Assembly (NCBI GenBank): GCA_021166845.1
Contig: JAJPEP010000114.1
Coordinates: 1-64,000, forward strand
Direction of reading: 5' to 3'
Origin: Thiobacillus sp.
Lineage (GTDB): Bacteria > Pseudomonadota > Gammaproteobacteria > Burkholderiales > Thiobacillaceae
DNA: 64,000 bases
Each line of letters opens with the position of its first letter. The first letter of the stretch is position 1. Under the pieces are notes generated by a model. It saw nothing but the letters and a program-made list of their open reading frames with translations, did not search any database and was not told the DNA's origin. The position numbers and the translations under genes were made by a program. Positions 19,396-28,286 of the stretch are shown in pieces.

Positions 19396-19995
19396 TCAGG
19401 CAAACGCTGCCTCGAGATCCGCCTCGGCTTGGGCAAAACCCTTCTCGGCCGCTTCCGGTCCCATGGCCAAGCCCTCAGCATAGATAAACTGAAGGTCGGT
19501 CATGCCCAGAAAGCCCAGCACGTTCTTCAGATATGGCACCTGGGCATCCTTGTCCGTCCCACGGTACAGGCCACCGCGCGCCAGCGCTATGTAGACCTTC
19601 TTGCCTTTGAGCAGGCCCTCCGGACCCGTCTCGGTATATTGAAACGTCACACCCACGCGAGCAATCGCGTCGATCCAGTTCTTGAGTTGCACGGACACGC
19701 CAAAGTTGTACATCGGCACCCCCAGCACGATGGTGTCGTGCGCCTGGATCTCGGCGATCAGCGCGTCGTCCAGTGCCGCGCGGGCAGCCTGCTCGGGTGT
19801 GCGTTGGTCGGCGGGGGTGAACAACGCGCCCAGCGCCGCTTCATCCAGCATGGGGTGGGGCGTTACGGCCAAATCACGGAGCGTGACCTTGGCACACTGG
19901 TTGGCGGCCTTCAAACGGTCCACGATAGTGTTGGCTACACGGGTGGAGTTGGCCCCTTCGCTACGGGCGCTGGCGTTGATTTGCAGGATGTTCAT
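19396..19995 (-). CDS. azoR: FMN-dependent NADH-azoreductase
   Basis: A 199-residue flavodoxin-fold enzyme that reduces quinones and azo compounds by two electrons with NADH. It starts [18 protein letters not shown] (FMN phosphate loop) and carries [21 protein letters not shown] and [10 protein letters not shown]. It is divergent from a LysR-type regulator with a strong palindrome between them, so it is the probable target of that regulator. Confidence 0.93.
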   Translation of the reverse strand: MNILQINASARSEGANSTRVANTIVDRLKAANQCAKVTLRDLAVTPHPMLDEAALGALFTPADQRTPEQAARAALDDALIAEIQAHDTIVLGVPMYNFGVSVQLKNWIDAIARVGVTFQYTETGPEGLLKGKKVYIALARGGLYRGTDKDAQVPYLKNVLGFLGMTDLQFIYAEGLAMGPEAAEKGFAQAEADLEAAFA

Positions 19996-20077
19996 TTCGG
20001 TGCCTCAGAGGGAATGGTTGCGATGGGTGTACTGTATCCGTCACCAATCGCGCTGAGAATCCCTAAAAGTGGCTATC

Positions 20078-20099
20078 ATTGTTCCTTATATGGAACAAT
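20078..20099. promoter_or_regulatory. Palindromic operator in the azoR-lysR gap
   Basis: ATTGTTCC-TTATAT-GGAACAAT is an inverted repeat with 8-bp perfect arms in the divergent promoter region. It covers the ATG at 20090 chosen for the LysR gene, so binding there would also block the regulator's own expression. Confidence 0.65.
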
Positions 20100-20998
20100 A
20101 CAAGACAGGCATCGACCCAAACGATCTGCTCATCTTTGCCTATGTGGCCGAGCTGGGGAGTTTCAGCCGGGCGGCTGAAAAATTAGGATTGCCCAAGTCC
20201 ACCGTCTCGCGGCGATTGGCCGGGCTGGAACAGCGCCTGGGCGAACGCCTTTTATTGCGCACCACCAGGCGCCAAACGATGACCGAGTTCGGACTGCTAT
20301 TGCTGGAGCACGCCCGTCAGGTGGCGGCCGAAGTGAATGCAGTGGCCGCCTTGAGCGAACATCGCCAGTCGGCGCCAAGCGGGCGCTTGCGCGTGTCCAT
20401 GCCCAGCGACTTTGCCAACCTGCTGCTCGCGGATGCGCTTGCCGCGTTTGCGGCAACGCACCGAGGCGTCGCGTTGGAACTCGATCTGTCGCCGCGGCGC
20501 GTGGATTTGCTGGGTGAAGGATTCGATGTGGCAATTCGCGTCGGTGATTTACCCGATGACGCCATGCTGGCCGCACGACGCTTGAGCGAATTCTCAACGG
20601 GCCTGTATGCGTCGGCCGATTACCTGGCTGAGTTCGGGCATCCGGCAAGCCCCGAAGACCTGGTCCGTCACAACGCCGTGGGACTTCTTGGCCAAAATGG
20701 TGAGCCCGTGAAGTGGACCCTCAGCCGCGGCGAGATCCGATGGGAGGGGCTTCCACCTGCGCGCATTACCGCCAATTCGCCGGAACTGCTGATCCACATG
20801 GCACGAGCCGGCGCGGGCATTGCCGCCGTCCCCGATGCCTTTGCGCTCGCCGATGTCGGCAAAGGCCTATTGCACCGCGTGCTGCCCGGCTGGAGTCTCC
20901 CCAGGGAAATGGTGTCGGCGGTTTTCCCCGGACGAAAACTCATGCCGGTGAAAACACGTGCATTTCTCGATATGCTGCAGGCGGCCCTGGGTGCGTGA
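20090..20998 (+). CDS. LysR-family transcriptional regulator
   Basis: A roughly 302-residue LysR regulator: N-terminal winged helix (DLLIFAYVAELGSFSRAAEK, LPKSTVSRRLAGLEQRLGERL) and a periplasmic-binding-like effector domain (GRLRVSMPSDFANLLLADAL onward). It is divergent from azoR and presumably activates or represses it in response to quinones or azo dyes. The start is uncertain: an in-frame GTG lies at 20069, and neither start has a clear ribosome-binding site. The ATG sits inside the palindrome, consistent with autoregulation. Confidence 0.88.
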   Translation: MEQYKTGIDPNDLLIFAYVAELGSFSRAAEKLGLPKSTVSRRLAGLEQRLGERLLLRTTRRQTMTEFGLLLLEHARQVAAEVNAVAALSEHRQSAPSGRLRVSMPSDFANLLLADALAAFAATHRGVALELDLSPRRVDLLGEGFDVAIRVGDLPDDAMLAARRLSEFSTGLYASADYLAEFGHPASPEDLVRHNAVGLLGQNGEPVKWTLSRGEIRWEGLPPARITANSPELLIHMARAGAGIAAVPDAFALADVGKGLLHRVLPGWSLPREMVSAVFPGRKLMPVKTRAFLDMLQAALGA

Positions 20999-21035
20999 TG
21001 CCGATTCCCAGCGATTCCGCCCGAATTGCGTGACT

Positions 21036-22433
21036 TCATCGCGCCTGGTCCAACTGCTCGCGCAGGCTATTCAAGGCCTCCTGCTCGCCGCGGACGCGGA
21101 AGAACGCGCCTTCTTCGTCGGCGCGCTCCTCCAGCACCTCGCAGCGCACGAATATGTCCCCGCGCAGCTGCTGGGCCGACCAGGGAAGAAAAAACTCGGC
21201 CTCGACCAGATCCTGCTGGAAAAACGCAACGATTGCCTGATGCAGTTTCGCGATGTCGTCGGGGCGGCGCGCGCTCATCACGATGCAATCGGGGTAGTCG
21301 GCGCGCAGCGCGGCTTCGCGCTCGGCCTGCGCCGCGGCGTCGCCGACGTGGTCGATCTTGTTGAAGATGCGCAAACGCGGCACGTCCTGCGCACCGATTT
21401 CTTTCAGGACTTCTTCGGTGGTTTCGATCTGCCGCTCGAAGCCGGGATCGCTGGCGTCGATGACGTGAAGCAGCAGCGACGCATCAAGCGCCTCTTCCAG
21501 CGTCGATTTGAACGACGCGACCAGCCCGTGGGGCAGGTTCTTGATGAAACCGACGGTGTCGCTGACCAGCACGCGCGGGATGCTCTCGGGGTGCAGGCTG
21601 CGCACGGTGGTGTCGAGCGTCGCGAACAGCTTGTTGGCAACCAGCACTTCGCTTCCGGTGAGCGCGCGCATCAGGGTGGACTTGCCGGCATTGGTGTAAC
21701 CGACCAGCGCCACGCTGGCGAGCCCCTGGTGCGCCTGCCGCCGTGCGCGCTGCGTCTTGCGATCGGCGTCCATCGCGGCGATCTCTTTCTGCAGTTCGGC
21801 GATGCGGTCGCGGATCTTGCGCTTGTCGAGTTCGGTGTGCGACTCGCCGGCGCCGCGCCCGCCGACGCCGCTGCGCTGACGCCCCTGCGGTCCGGCGAGC
21901 TTCGCCGCCTCGCGCAGGCGCGGCGCCAGGTAGGCCAGCCGCGCGATCTCGACCTGCGCGCGCGCAGCGGGGGAGCGCGCGTTGCGGTGGAAGATTTCGA
22001 GGATGACCATGGTGCGATCCATCACCTGGCAGCCGACCTCGTTTTCGAGGTGGCGCGCCTGCGACGGCGAGATCTCGTGGTCGACGAAGACGACGTCGAT
22101 CGGGTCGGGCGAGACCATGGCCTCATCGTTCGCCGCCTCGGCGAGCGGGAGTCGATACAAAGGATTCTGCGGCGCGCGGTCGGGCTCGCTCTCGTCGCCG
22201 GTCCCGCCGTGAACGAAGTGGCGTATCTCCTGACGCTTGCCCACACCCAGATACGCCGTCGCGTCGAAGCCGGAGCGTTTCTGCGTGAAGGTGCGGGTGA
22301 CCGTGAACCCCAGCGTCTTGGCGAGCTCGCGCAGTTCGGCCAGCGACGCCTCGAACTCGACGTCGCTCACGCCCGGCAACTGCACCGCCGCCACGACGGC
22401 GTACTGGGGGTTTTCTTTGGCTTCTCTTTGCAT
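21036..22433 (-). CDS. hflX: GTPase HflX
   Basis: A 465-residue ribosome-associated GTPase that rescues or splits stalled ribosomes under stress. The N-terminal HflX domain has VDHEISPSQARHLENEVGCQVMDR and the GxGRGAGES-like linker; the G domain has GYTNAGKST (Walker A), DTVGFI (G3) and FNKID (G4). The ATG at 22433 gives the usual N-terminus MQREAKENPQYAVV; a TTG at 22478 would add 15 residues. The neighbouring gene is divergent. Confidence 0.93.
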   Translation of the reverse strand: MQREAKENPQYAVVAAVQLPGVSDVEFEASLAELRELAKTLGFTVTRTFTQKRSGFDATAYLGVGKRQEIRHFVHGGTGDESEPDRAPQNPLYRLPLAEAANDEAMVSPDPIDVVFVDHEISPSQARHLENEVGCQVMDRTMVILEIFHRNARSPAARAQVEIARLAYLAPRLREAAKLAGPQGRQRSGVGGRGAGESHTELDKRKIRDRIAELQKEIAAMDADRKTQRARRQAHQGLASVALVGYTNAGKSTLMRALTGSEVLVANKLFATLDTTVRSLHPESIPRVLVSDTVGFIKNLPHGLVASFKSTLEEALDASLLLHVIDASDPGFERQIETTEEVLKEIGAQDVPRLRIFNKIDHVGDAAAQAEREAALRADYPDCIVMSARRPDDIAKLHQAIVAFFQQDLVEAEFFLPWSAQQLRGDIFVRCEVLEERADEEGAFFRVRGEQEALNSLREQLDQAR

Positions 22434-22572
22434 TCGGCTTTGCTTCGGTTGAGTGGGCGAGGCCGGATTATCCGCCAATGCAATCGCCGCCGGTATCGAG
22501 TGTGCACAGGCCTCAGGCCGAAGCCTGCGGCTTTAAACAAAACCTGGCTGAATCGCTATATTTACAGGACCC

Positions 22573-22782
22573 ATGCACATGCATCGTCCTTCATCCATCC
22601 TGGAGCTGGCCAATCGGGTTTTCGGTGATCCGGCCAAGGCATCCGACTGGCTCGACCGCCGCCCCTGCGTGCAGTTGGGCGGACATACGCCGCGCGACAT
22701 GCCGGGCAGCGACGACGGCGTGCGCCGCGTCGAGGAGCTGCTGCTTCAGCTCGATGACGATCGGCGGCTTGGGATTGGGTAA
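22573..22782 (+). CDS. MbcA/ParS/Xre-type antitoxin C-terminal domain (DUF2384), orphan
   Basis: A 69-residue protein matching the toxin-binding domain of MbcA/ParS/Xre antitoxins: FGDPAKASDWLDRRPCVQLGG, then TPRDM and SDDGVRRVEELLLQLDD. The usual N-terminal helix-turn-helix half is missing and no RES-domain toxin follows; the next gene is on the other strand. It may be a remnant of a type II system or a short stand-alone regulator. Confidence 0.6.
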   Translation: MHMHRPSSILELANRVFGDPAKASDWLDRRPCVQLGGHTPRDMPGSDDGVRRVEELLLQLDDDRRLGIG

Positions 22783-22824
22783 GCAGGCGCCCCAATTTGA
22801 AGCGCCGATTACCCCCCTACCTTT

Positions 22825-24042
22825 TTACCTTTTCCCTTCCGTCGCTTTCCCCACCGCGCAGATATTCTTTCCCAGCTCCAGTTCCTGCGCCTTGCGCGCG
22901 TCCGGGCTAGCCAGCCCGGCGTTGGCCCGCTTGATCTCGACATAGGCCTCGGGAAACTCCGGCAGGTTCGCCATGATGTAATCGTAGAAGGCCGCCTCGC
23001 CCTCGGCCAGCTTGAGCAGCCCCGGATTGCGCTGCTTCAGCTCGCCCAGGGTGGCGTGGAACACGCCGTTTTCGTCGCCTGCCGCGAGATCGCTGAAATG
23101 CGCCGGCAGCACCACTGTCTCGTCCGGCAGTCCCGCGATCCGCTTCAGCGAGTCGTAGAGCAACGGGGTCCAGGCCTCGGCCTTGCCGCCCAGGTCCGGG
23201 CGGGCGATGGACTCCAGAAACAGGCTGTCGCCGCTCAACAGATAGCGATCCTCGATAAGGAAAGCGACCATCCCCAGCGTATGGCCGGGAAAATGCAGCA
23301 CCCTGACTCCGGCCGAGCCGACCCGGAACGTCTGCTCCGCCTCCAGCGGGCGATACGCGATGCGGGCGGGCAGCATATCCATCGGGTGGATCGCGTCATA
23401 GGGATGCAGGTGGTAGGGAATGTGATCGCCCTGCCCCAGCGCCGGCCCGCCGCTCAGGTGGTCGGCATGCAGGTGGGTATCCAGCACCCGCTCGATCCGT
23501 GCCCCCATGGCGGCGGCTAGTTCGCGATAGCGCTCGATGTGGCGGCCGGGGTCGAACACCGCGGCGACATGCTCGCTCACCAGCACGTGGCTCAGGCAGC
23601 CGCGCGCCGGGCGCACCATCTGGAACAGCGAAAAGCGCTCGGTCTCCTCGACCGGGCGCCAGTAGTAAAAGTTGCCCCAGGCCTCCATCCCGCCCTCCAT
23701 GTTCACCGCATCGAACTCCAGGCGGCGCAGCCCTTCGGCCACGTAATTGGAGGTATTGCCCTCGGCGCAGACGGCGAGGATGGGCCGGTCATGCGGCAGC
23801 TGTTCCATCAGCTGCGCCCGCACCCCGCGCATCACCGCCTCGGTGACGTCCTCCTCTTCGCCTTCCAGGTCGAGCAGCTCGAAATAAGGAATGTTGAACG
23901 TGGGAACGGGATGCGGGCCTTCCACCCGCCAGCGTTCGAACTCGTCGCGGTTGCGAACATCGAGGATGAACAGCGGCGCGTCGCGCAACAGCCGTTCCCA
24001 CACCTGCTGCGGCATCGAGCCGGTCGTGACTTGCTTCACCAT
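22825..24042 (-). CDS. Rhodanese / metallo-beta-lactamase fusion
   Basis: A 405-residue two-domain protein. The N-terminal rhodanese domain (about 10-130) has DVRNRDEFERWRVEG and a Cys-containing active loop CAEGNTSN that would carry persulfide. The C-terminal MBL domain has THLHADHLSGG, FPGHTLGM and GDSLF, as in glyoxalase II and persulfide dioxygenases (ETHE1/Blh type). The family probably oxidises glutathione persulfide or transfers sulfane sulfur. In this sulfur-oxidiser context that role is likely but inferred. It is monocistronic. Confidence 0.88.
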   Translation of the reverse strand: MVKQVTTGSMPQQVWERLLRDAPLFILDVRNRDEFERWRVEGPHPVPTFNIPYFELLDLEGEEEDVTEAVMRGVRAQLMEQLPHDRPILAVCAEGNTSNYVAEGLRRLEFDAVNMEGGMEAWGNFYYWRPVEETERFSLFQMVRPARGCLSHVLVSEHVAAVFDPGRHIERYRELAAAMGARIERVLDTHLHADHLSGGPALGQGDHIPYHLHPYDAIHPMDMLPARIAYRPLEAEQTFRVGSAGVRVLHFPGHTLGMVAFLIEDRYLLSGDSLFLESIARPDLGGKAEAWTPLLYDSLKRIAGLPDETVVLPAHFSDLAAGDENGVFHATLGELKQRNPGLLKLAEGEAAFYDYIMANLPEFPEAYVEIKRANAGLASPDARKAQELELGKNICAVGKATEGKR

Positions 24043-24228
24043 GGGACACCTCCTTGCGGAGCCCCCCTACTCCGGAACATCGCGCGGTTCGGGTACCGCG
24101 GCATATCGTGTTGACCGAGCGTTTTATCGTTACTGAAATATAGTCGATGGCTGGCCGTGTAGATCAACAGCGTTTCCAGGACCTGCGCCTGCATAGCCTG
24201 CGGTTGACCGCTGAACAATCAATATGGC

Positions 24229-24257
24229 CGTCATTGCGTAGAGCGAAGCAATCCAGC
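24229..24257 (+). repeat. Short GTCATTGCG...GAAGCAATC-type repeat
   Basis: GTCATTGCGTAGAGCGAAGC with the following AATCC resembles the dispersed GTCATTGCGAGGAGCGAAGC-AATC repeat seen in many proteobacteria. It lies in the 426-base gap between the rhodanese-MBL gene and the EAL gene; the rest of the gap shows only promoter-like AT-rich sequence. Confidence 0.45.
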
Positions 24258-24468
24258 GGTATTGATTAAGCAGGCCGTTCCCGGATTGCGAAATCACGGC
24301 CCCGATTTAAGGACGATTCAATATTTTGTCGGGCGGACCGTTAAAAGACCGCAACCTGAAGTAAACAAATTGAGCGCGCTTGAGTACATACGGTAATTGA
24401 CGATGTCCGGGAACCGGAAAAATCCATATGGGGATGGGGACGAAACAGGGAATGGCGGTGAATGGGCG

Positions 24469-27381
24469 ATGACATTGCGCATTCGCCTGCTGCTGCTTGT
24501 ACTGCTCGCCACGCTGCCGGCACTGGCAGTCATCATCGATACGGCCATCGACCAGCATCGGTACCTGAAGGCCGATGCTCGGCAATCCGTGCTGAAGTTT
24601 GCTCGCTTCGCCGTCAATTACCATGGTTCACGTGTCGCCGAAACGCAGCGGTTGCTCAACCTGATGGCCGAAATGCCGCAGGTGCGCGAGCTTACGACGC
24701 AGGACTGCGATACGTTGCTAAAAAAACTACTGTTCGGCAACCTGGGCTATGCCAACCTCGGTGTCATTCGCCCCAATGGCGACGTGGCCTGTAGCGGCGT
24801 GCGCTCCGTTGCGCCGATCAATCTCGCCGACCGCGCCTACTTCCAGGCGGCCATGCAAACCAAGCGCTTGAGCGTAGGCGATTACCAGGTCGGCCGTTTT
24901 GTGAAGAAACCGGTCCTGGTCATTGCACAGCCCCTCCTGAATGCCGAGCAGCAGGTGCAGAGCGTCGTATATGCCGCGCTGAACCTGGACTGGCTCAAAC
25001 AGTTTCTCCCGCTGTCCGGACTGCCGCCCGGCTCGGTCGTTACGGTCATCGATCGCCATGGCGTCATCCTTGCGCGCGCCCCCGACCCGAAGGGGGATTG
25101 GACCGGCGTCAAGCTGGAAAAGGATGTCCCCATCGCAAGGCAATTCATCGCCAGCCGACAGGAGGAAACGGTCAAGGAAGGGCGTGGCGAGGATGGCGTG
25201 CAACGGATCTATGCCTTGGCCAGCCTCGATTCGACCGCCGACAGCCACGGCTACATCATGGTCGGCATCCCCTCCAGGGAACTCGACGCCGCACTCAACG
25301 CGGCACTGCTGCCCCGTATTGCGTTTTTCAGCATCACCTTCCTCGCAATCATGCTGCTCGCCTGGTTTGGCAGCGAGGCCCTGATTTTGAAGCGCACGCG
25401 CATCCTCACTTCATCCACACGGCAGATGGGCCGCGGCGACTTCAGCGCGCGCGCCAGGATCCGTGGCAATGACGAAATTGCGCATCTCGCCGCCGAATTC
25501 AACCAAATGGGCGAAACGCTGCAAAAAAGTCACCGCCAGATTCAGCGTCTCAACCGTATTCACGCGGTACTCAGCGGCATCAATGGCGCCATTCTGCGAA
25601 TTCGGGAACGCGATGCCTTGTTGCGCGAGGCTTGTCGGATCGCAGTGCAACGCGGGGAATTGCGATTTGCCTGGATCGGACTGATCGATGCCGCGACGGG
25701 CAAGATGGACAAGGCCGCCTGGCATGGCGACGGCGAGGGCTATCTGCACGACCTTTGTCTGTCACCCAACCCCGAAGCCGCGAACGCACGCCAGCCTTGT
25801 GCCGTGGCGGTACTCGAGGACCGCCTCGTCATCCACAACGAGGTGGAGCGCGAGCAAGTCCATGCGCCCTGGCTCGGGCAGGCGCTTGCATATGGCTTCC
25901 GCTCCGTTGCAATCTTTCCGCTACGCCGCGAAGGTCGCGTGATCGGGATTCTTGGTCTTTATGCCGACGAGGCGCATTTCTTTGAAGCCCCGGAAACCGA
26001 TCTGTTTCTGGAACTCGCGGCCGATATTTCGCTTGGTCTCGAATACATCGATAAAGACCAGCGCATCGCACACATGCTTTACCATGATTTGCTTACCGGC
26101 CTGCCGAACCGCAGGCTTTGCGAAGACCGCCTGCAGCAGACGATTGCGCGTGCAAAACCCCACAACCGCTACGTCGGCGTGGTCGTGGTCAATATCACGG
26201 GATTCCGCCGTGTGGTCGGCATTTATGGCAATCATGTCGCCGACGAAACTTTGAACATGGTCGCAAAGCACTTGCTTGGGAAGGTGCGCCAGGGCGATAC
26301 GGTTGCCCGCCTCGAAGGTGACGAATTCGCGATTGTCCTCAGCGACATGGCGTCCATGCAGGATGCCATCCGTCTCGCCCAATTCATGGTTTTGGCAATC
26401 CCATCCGTCGTGCATTGCGCCGAGCAGGACATTCACCTGGTCATGCGCGGAGGGGCGGCCATTTTTCCGGGCGACGGCGAGGATTCGACGAGTCTTCTTG
26501 GAAATGCAACATTGGCCTGCACCGGCGGGAAAGACGCCCGGCTTCATTCGGTCAGCTTCTATTCGCCCGACATCCAGCAGGTTGCGAAAGAACGGGAACA
26601 ACTTGAGCAAGCGCTGCGGCATGCCATTGCTGAAGGCCGCGAGCTCGAGCTGTACTACCAGCCGGTCGTGGATATCGTTTCGCACCGCATCGTAAGCCTG
26701 GAAGCGCTCACGCGCTGGAACAGTCCGGAATTCGGCGCCGTTTCGCCGACGCGCTTTATTCCCGTCGCCGAGGAAAGCGGACTGATCATGTCGCTTGGGG
26801 ACTGGGTGCTGAGTACCGCCTGCCGACAAATCGATGCATGGCGCCAGCTCGGATTAAACGAAATTCGCGTCGCGATCAACGTTTCGTTTCATCAACTGCG
26901 CGACGCCGACTTCATCGAACGGCTGTGCAACACCGTAAATGCCGTTACGCCACAGGCGCAGAATCAACTCGCCATCGAACTGACGGAAAGCGAGTTGATG
27001 GACAACATCGAAATGACCATTGCCCAGCTCGAAATACTCAAGGATCAAAACTTCACCATTTACATCGACGACTTCGGCACCGGCTACTCATCCCTGAGTT
27101 ACCTGCAAAGACTGCCGGTGCATGTGCTCAAAATCGACCAGAGTTTTGTCGGCATGTTGGGGAAATCCGAAAGCAGCACCGCCATTGTGCGCACCGTCGT
27201 CGCGCTGGCACAAAGCCTCAAGCTCAAGACCATCGCCGAAGGGGTTGAAACCCCGGAGCAGCTTGCCCTGCTGCATCAGCTCGGCTGCGACTACGCACAG
27301 GGTTATCTGTTCAGCAAACCGAAACCCGCTGCCGAGATCATCCGATTGCTCAAGATGGGGACGCTTGCGCCGGAAGTGTAG
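24469..27381 (+). CDS. Membrane dCache-HAMP-GAF-GGDEF-EAL protein
   Basis: A 970-residue cyclic-di-GMP enzyme. Order: membrane span (about 5-25), periplasmic Cache-like sensor (to about 270), second span (about 280-300), HAMP (to about 360), GAF-like domain (about 380-540), GGDEF (about 545-710) and EAL (about 720-970). The GGDEF signature is EGDEF (RLEGDEFAIVL), with a Glu for the first Gly. The EAL domain keeps SLEALTRW, ELTESELMD, DDFGTGYSS and AEGVET. It is probably a phosphodiesterase with doubtful cyclase activity. The ATG at 24469 is chosen because it directly precedes the membrane anchor. Confidence 0.88.
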   Translation: MTLRIRLLLLVLLATLPALAVIIDTAIDQHRYLKADARQSVLKFARFAVNYHGSRVAETQRLLNLMAEMPQVRELTTQDCDTLLKKLLFGNLGYANLGVIRPNGDVACSGVRSVAPINLADRAYFQAAMQTKRLSVGDYQVGRFVKKPVLVIAQPLLNAEQQVQSVVYAALNLDWLKQFLPLSGLPPGSVVTVIDRHGVILARAPDPKGDWTGVKLEKDVPIARQFIASRQEETVKEGRGEDGVQRIYALASLDSTADSHGYIMVGIPSRELDAALNAALLPRIAFFSITFLAIMLLAWFGSEALILKRTRILTSSTRQMGRGDFSARARIRGNDEIAHLAAEFNQMGETLQKSHRQIQRLNRIHAVLSGINGAILRIRERDALLREACRIAVQRGELRFAWIGLIDAATGKMDKAAWHGDGEGYLHDLCLSPNPEAANARQPCAVAVLEDRLVIHNEVEREQVHAPWLGQALAYGFRSVAIFPLRREGRVIGILGLYADEAHFFEAPETDLFLELAADISLGLEYIDKDQRIAHMLYHDLLTGLPNRRLCEDRLQQTIARAKPHNRYVGVVVVNITGFRRVVGIYGNHVADETLNMVAKHLLGKVRQGDTVARLEGDEFAIVLSDMASMQDAIRLAQFMVLAIPSVVHCAEQDIHLVMRGGAAIFPGDGEDSTSLLGNATLACTGGKDARLHSVSFYSPDIQQVAKEREQLEQALRHAIAEGRELELYYQPVVDIVSHRIVSLEALTRWNSPEFGAVSPTRFIPVAEESGLIMSLGDWVLSTACRQIDAWRQLGLNEIRVAINVSFHQLRDADFIERLCNTVNAVTPQAQNQLAIELTESELMDNIEMTIAQLEILKDQNFTIYIDDFGTGYSSLSYLQRLPVHVLKIDQSFVGMLGKSESSTAIVRTVVALAQSLKLKTIAEGVETPEQLALLHQLGCDYAQGYLFSKPKPAAEIIRLLKMGTLAPEV

Positions 27382-27488
27382 GCGTACGCCGTCATGCTTG
27401 GTAGCGGCACGTCCGCCGGGATGGACGACGAACCGGGTAGCGCAGTATGCTGTGCACAATTCTGTCATCCATCTTGAAGGAGTCAGCC

Positions 27489-27830
27489 ATGGGTTTTACT
27501 ACCGGCGATGTGGTGCCATTTACCCAGGCGCGCGCCAATCTTTCCGAACTGGCCGACCAGGCCAAGGCCGGCGCCGAGAAAATCATTACCAAAAACGGCG
27601 AGAGTTACGTCGCCCTGATCGATGCCGAGCGGCTGGACTACTACCACCGGCTGGAACGCGAGCGCATCCATCTGCTGCTGATCGACGACGCCCGCCGTGG
27701 TCTGGCCGACATCGCCGCCGGACGGACCTTCGAGGCCGATGGCGCCATCGAGCGGCTGCAACAACGTCGGACCGCTGCCGGTCCCGCCAAGTCTTCCGCT
27801 ACGGGGAAGTCCGCCCGGAAGCGTGGCTGA
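27489..27830 (+). CDS. Phd/YefM-type antitoxin
   Basis: A 113-residue antitoxin: PFTQARANLSELADQAKAG, IITKNGESYVALIDAERLD, the N-terminal Phd/YefM DNA-binding fold. The C-terminal Arg/Lys-rich tail would neutralise the toxin. It overlaps the following toxin gene by 8 bases, the classic antitoxin-first arrangement. It is likely to repress its own operon. It marks the left edge of a probable acquired block. Confidence 0.85.
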   Translation: MGFTTGDVVPFTQARANLSELADQAKAGAEKIITKNGESYVALIDAERLDYYHRLERERIHLLLIDDARRGLADIAAGRTFEADGAIERLQQRRTAAGPAKSSATGKSARKRG

Positions 27831-28212
27831 GCCTCTCTACCGGGTCGAACTGACCGCGAGCTTCCTGGAATGCCTCGATGCCATCGAAGGCTTCCTGCTG
27901 GAAGCCGACGCGGGCTTTGCCTTCGATGCGCTGCTGGCCGAGTTGCGCGCCACGGTGTTTCCTAACCTGAGCCGCTTCCCACGCATCGGCCGGCGCTACC
28001 TGGACAATCCGCCCCAATCGGCCGAAGCGCTGGCCCAGCTCGCCGCGCTGCCGGCCGGCGCCGCCCAGGCACTGCGCGAGTACCTGCATGGCGACTATCT
28101 GATGCTGTACACCGCATCGGAGACCAGCGCGATGGTGACCCTGCTGTCCATTCGGCATCTCCGCCAGCTCTCGTTCGACTTCGCAAAGCTGTGGCCCGGG
28201 GCCTGGCGTTAG
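27823..28212 (+). CDS. RelE/ParE-family toxin
   Basis: A 129-residue protein starting at GTG 27823 inside the last codons of the antitoxin gene. It has the ParE/RelE layout: [29 protein letters not shown], and LRQLSFDF near the end. Relatives inhibit gyrase (ParE) or cut mRNA (RelE); which applies cannot be told. The longer open frame from 27697 runs through the antitoxin gene and is not used. Confidence 0.8.
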   Translation: MAEPLYRVELTASFLECLDAIEGFLLEADAGFAFDALLAELRATVFPNLSRFPRIGRRYLDNPPQSAEALAQLAALPAGAAQALREYLHGDYLMLYTASETSAMVTLLSIRHLRQLSFDFAKLWPGAWR

Positions 28213-28286
28213 AATGCTTGGGGTGCAGCCAGTTTTATTCCGAACCTGGCCTCTTTGATTCCTTTCACGTTTCCAACGAAAGAAGA

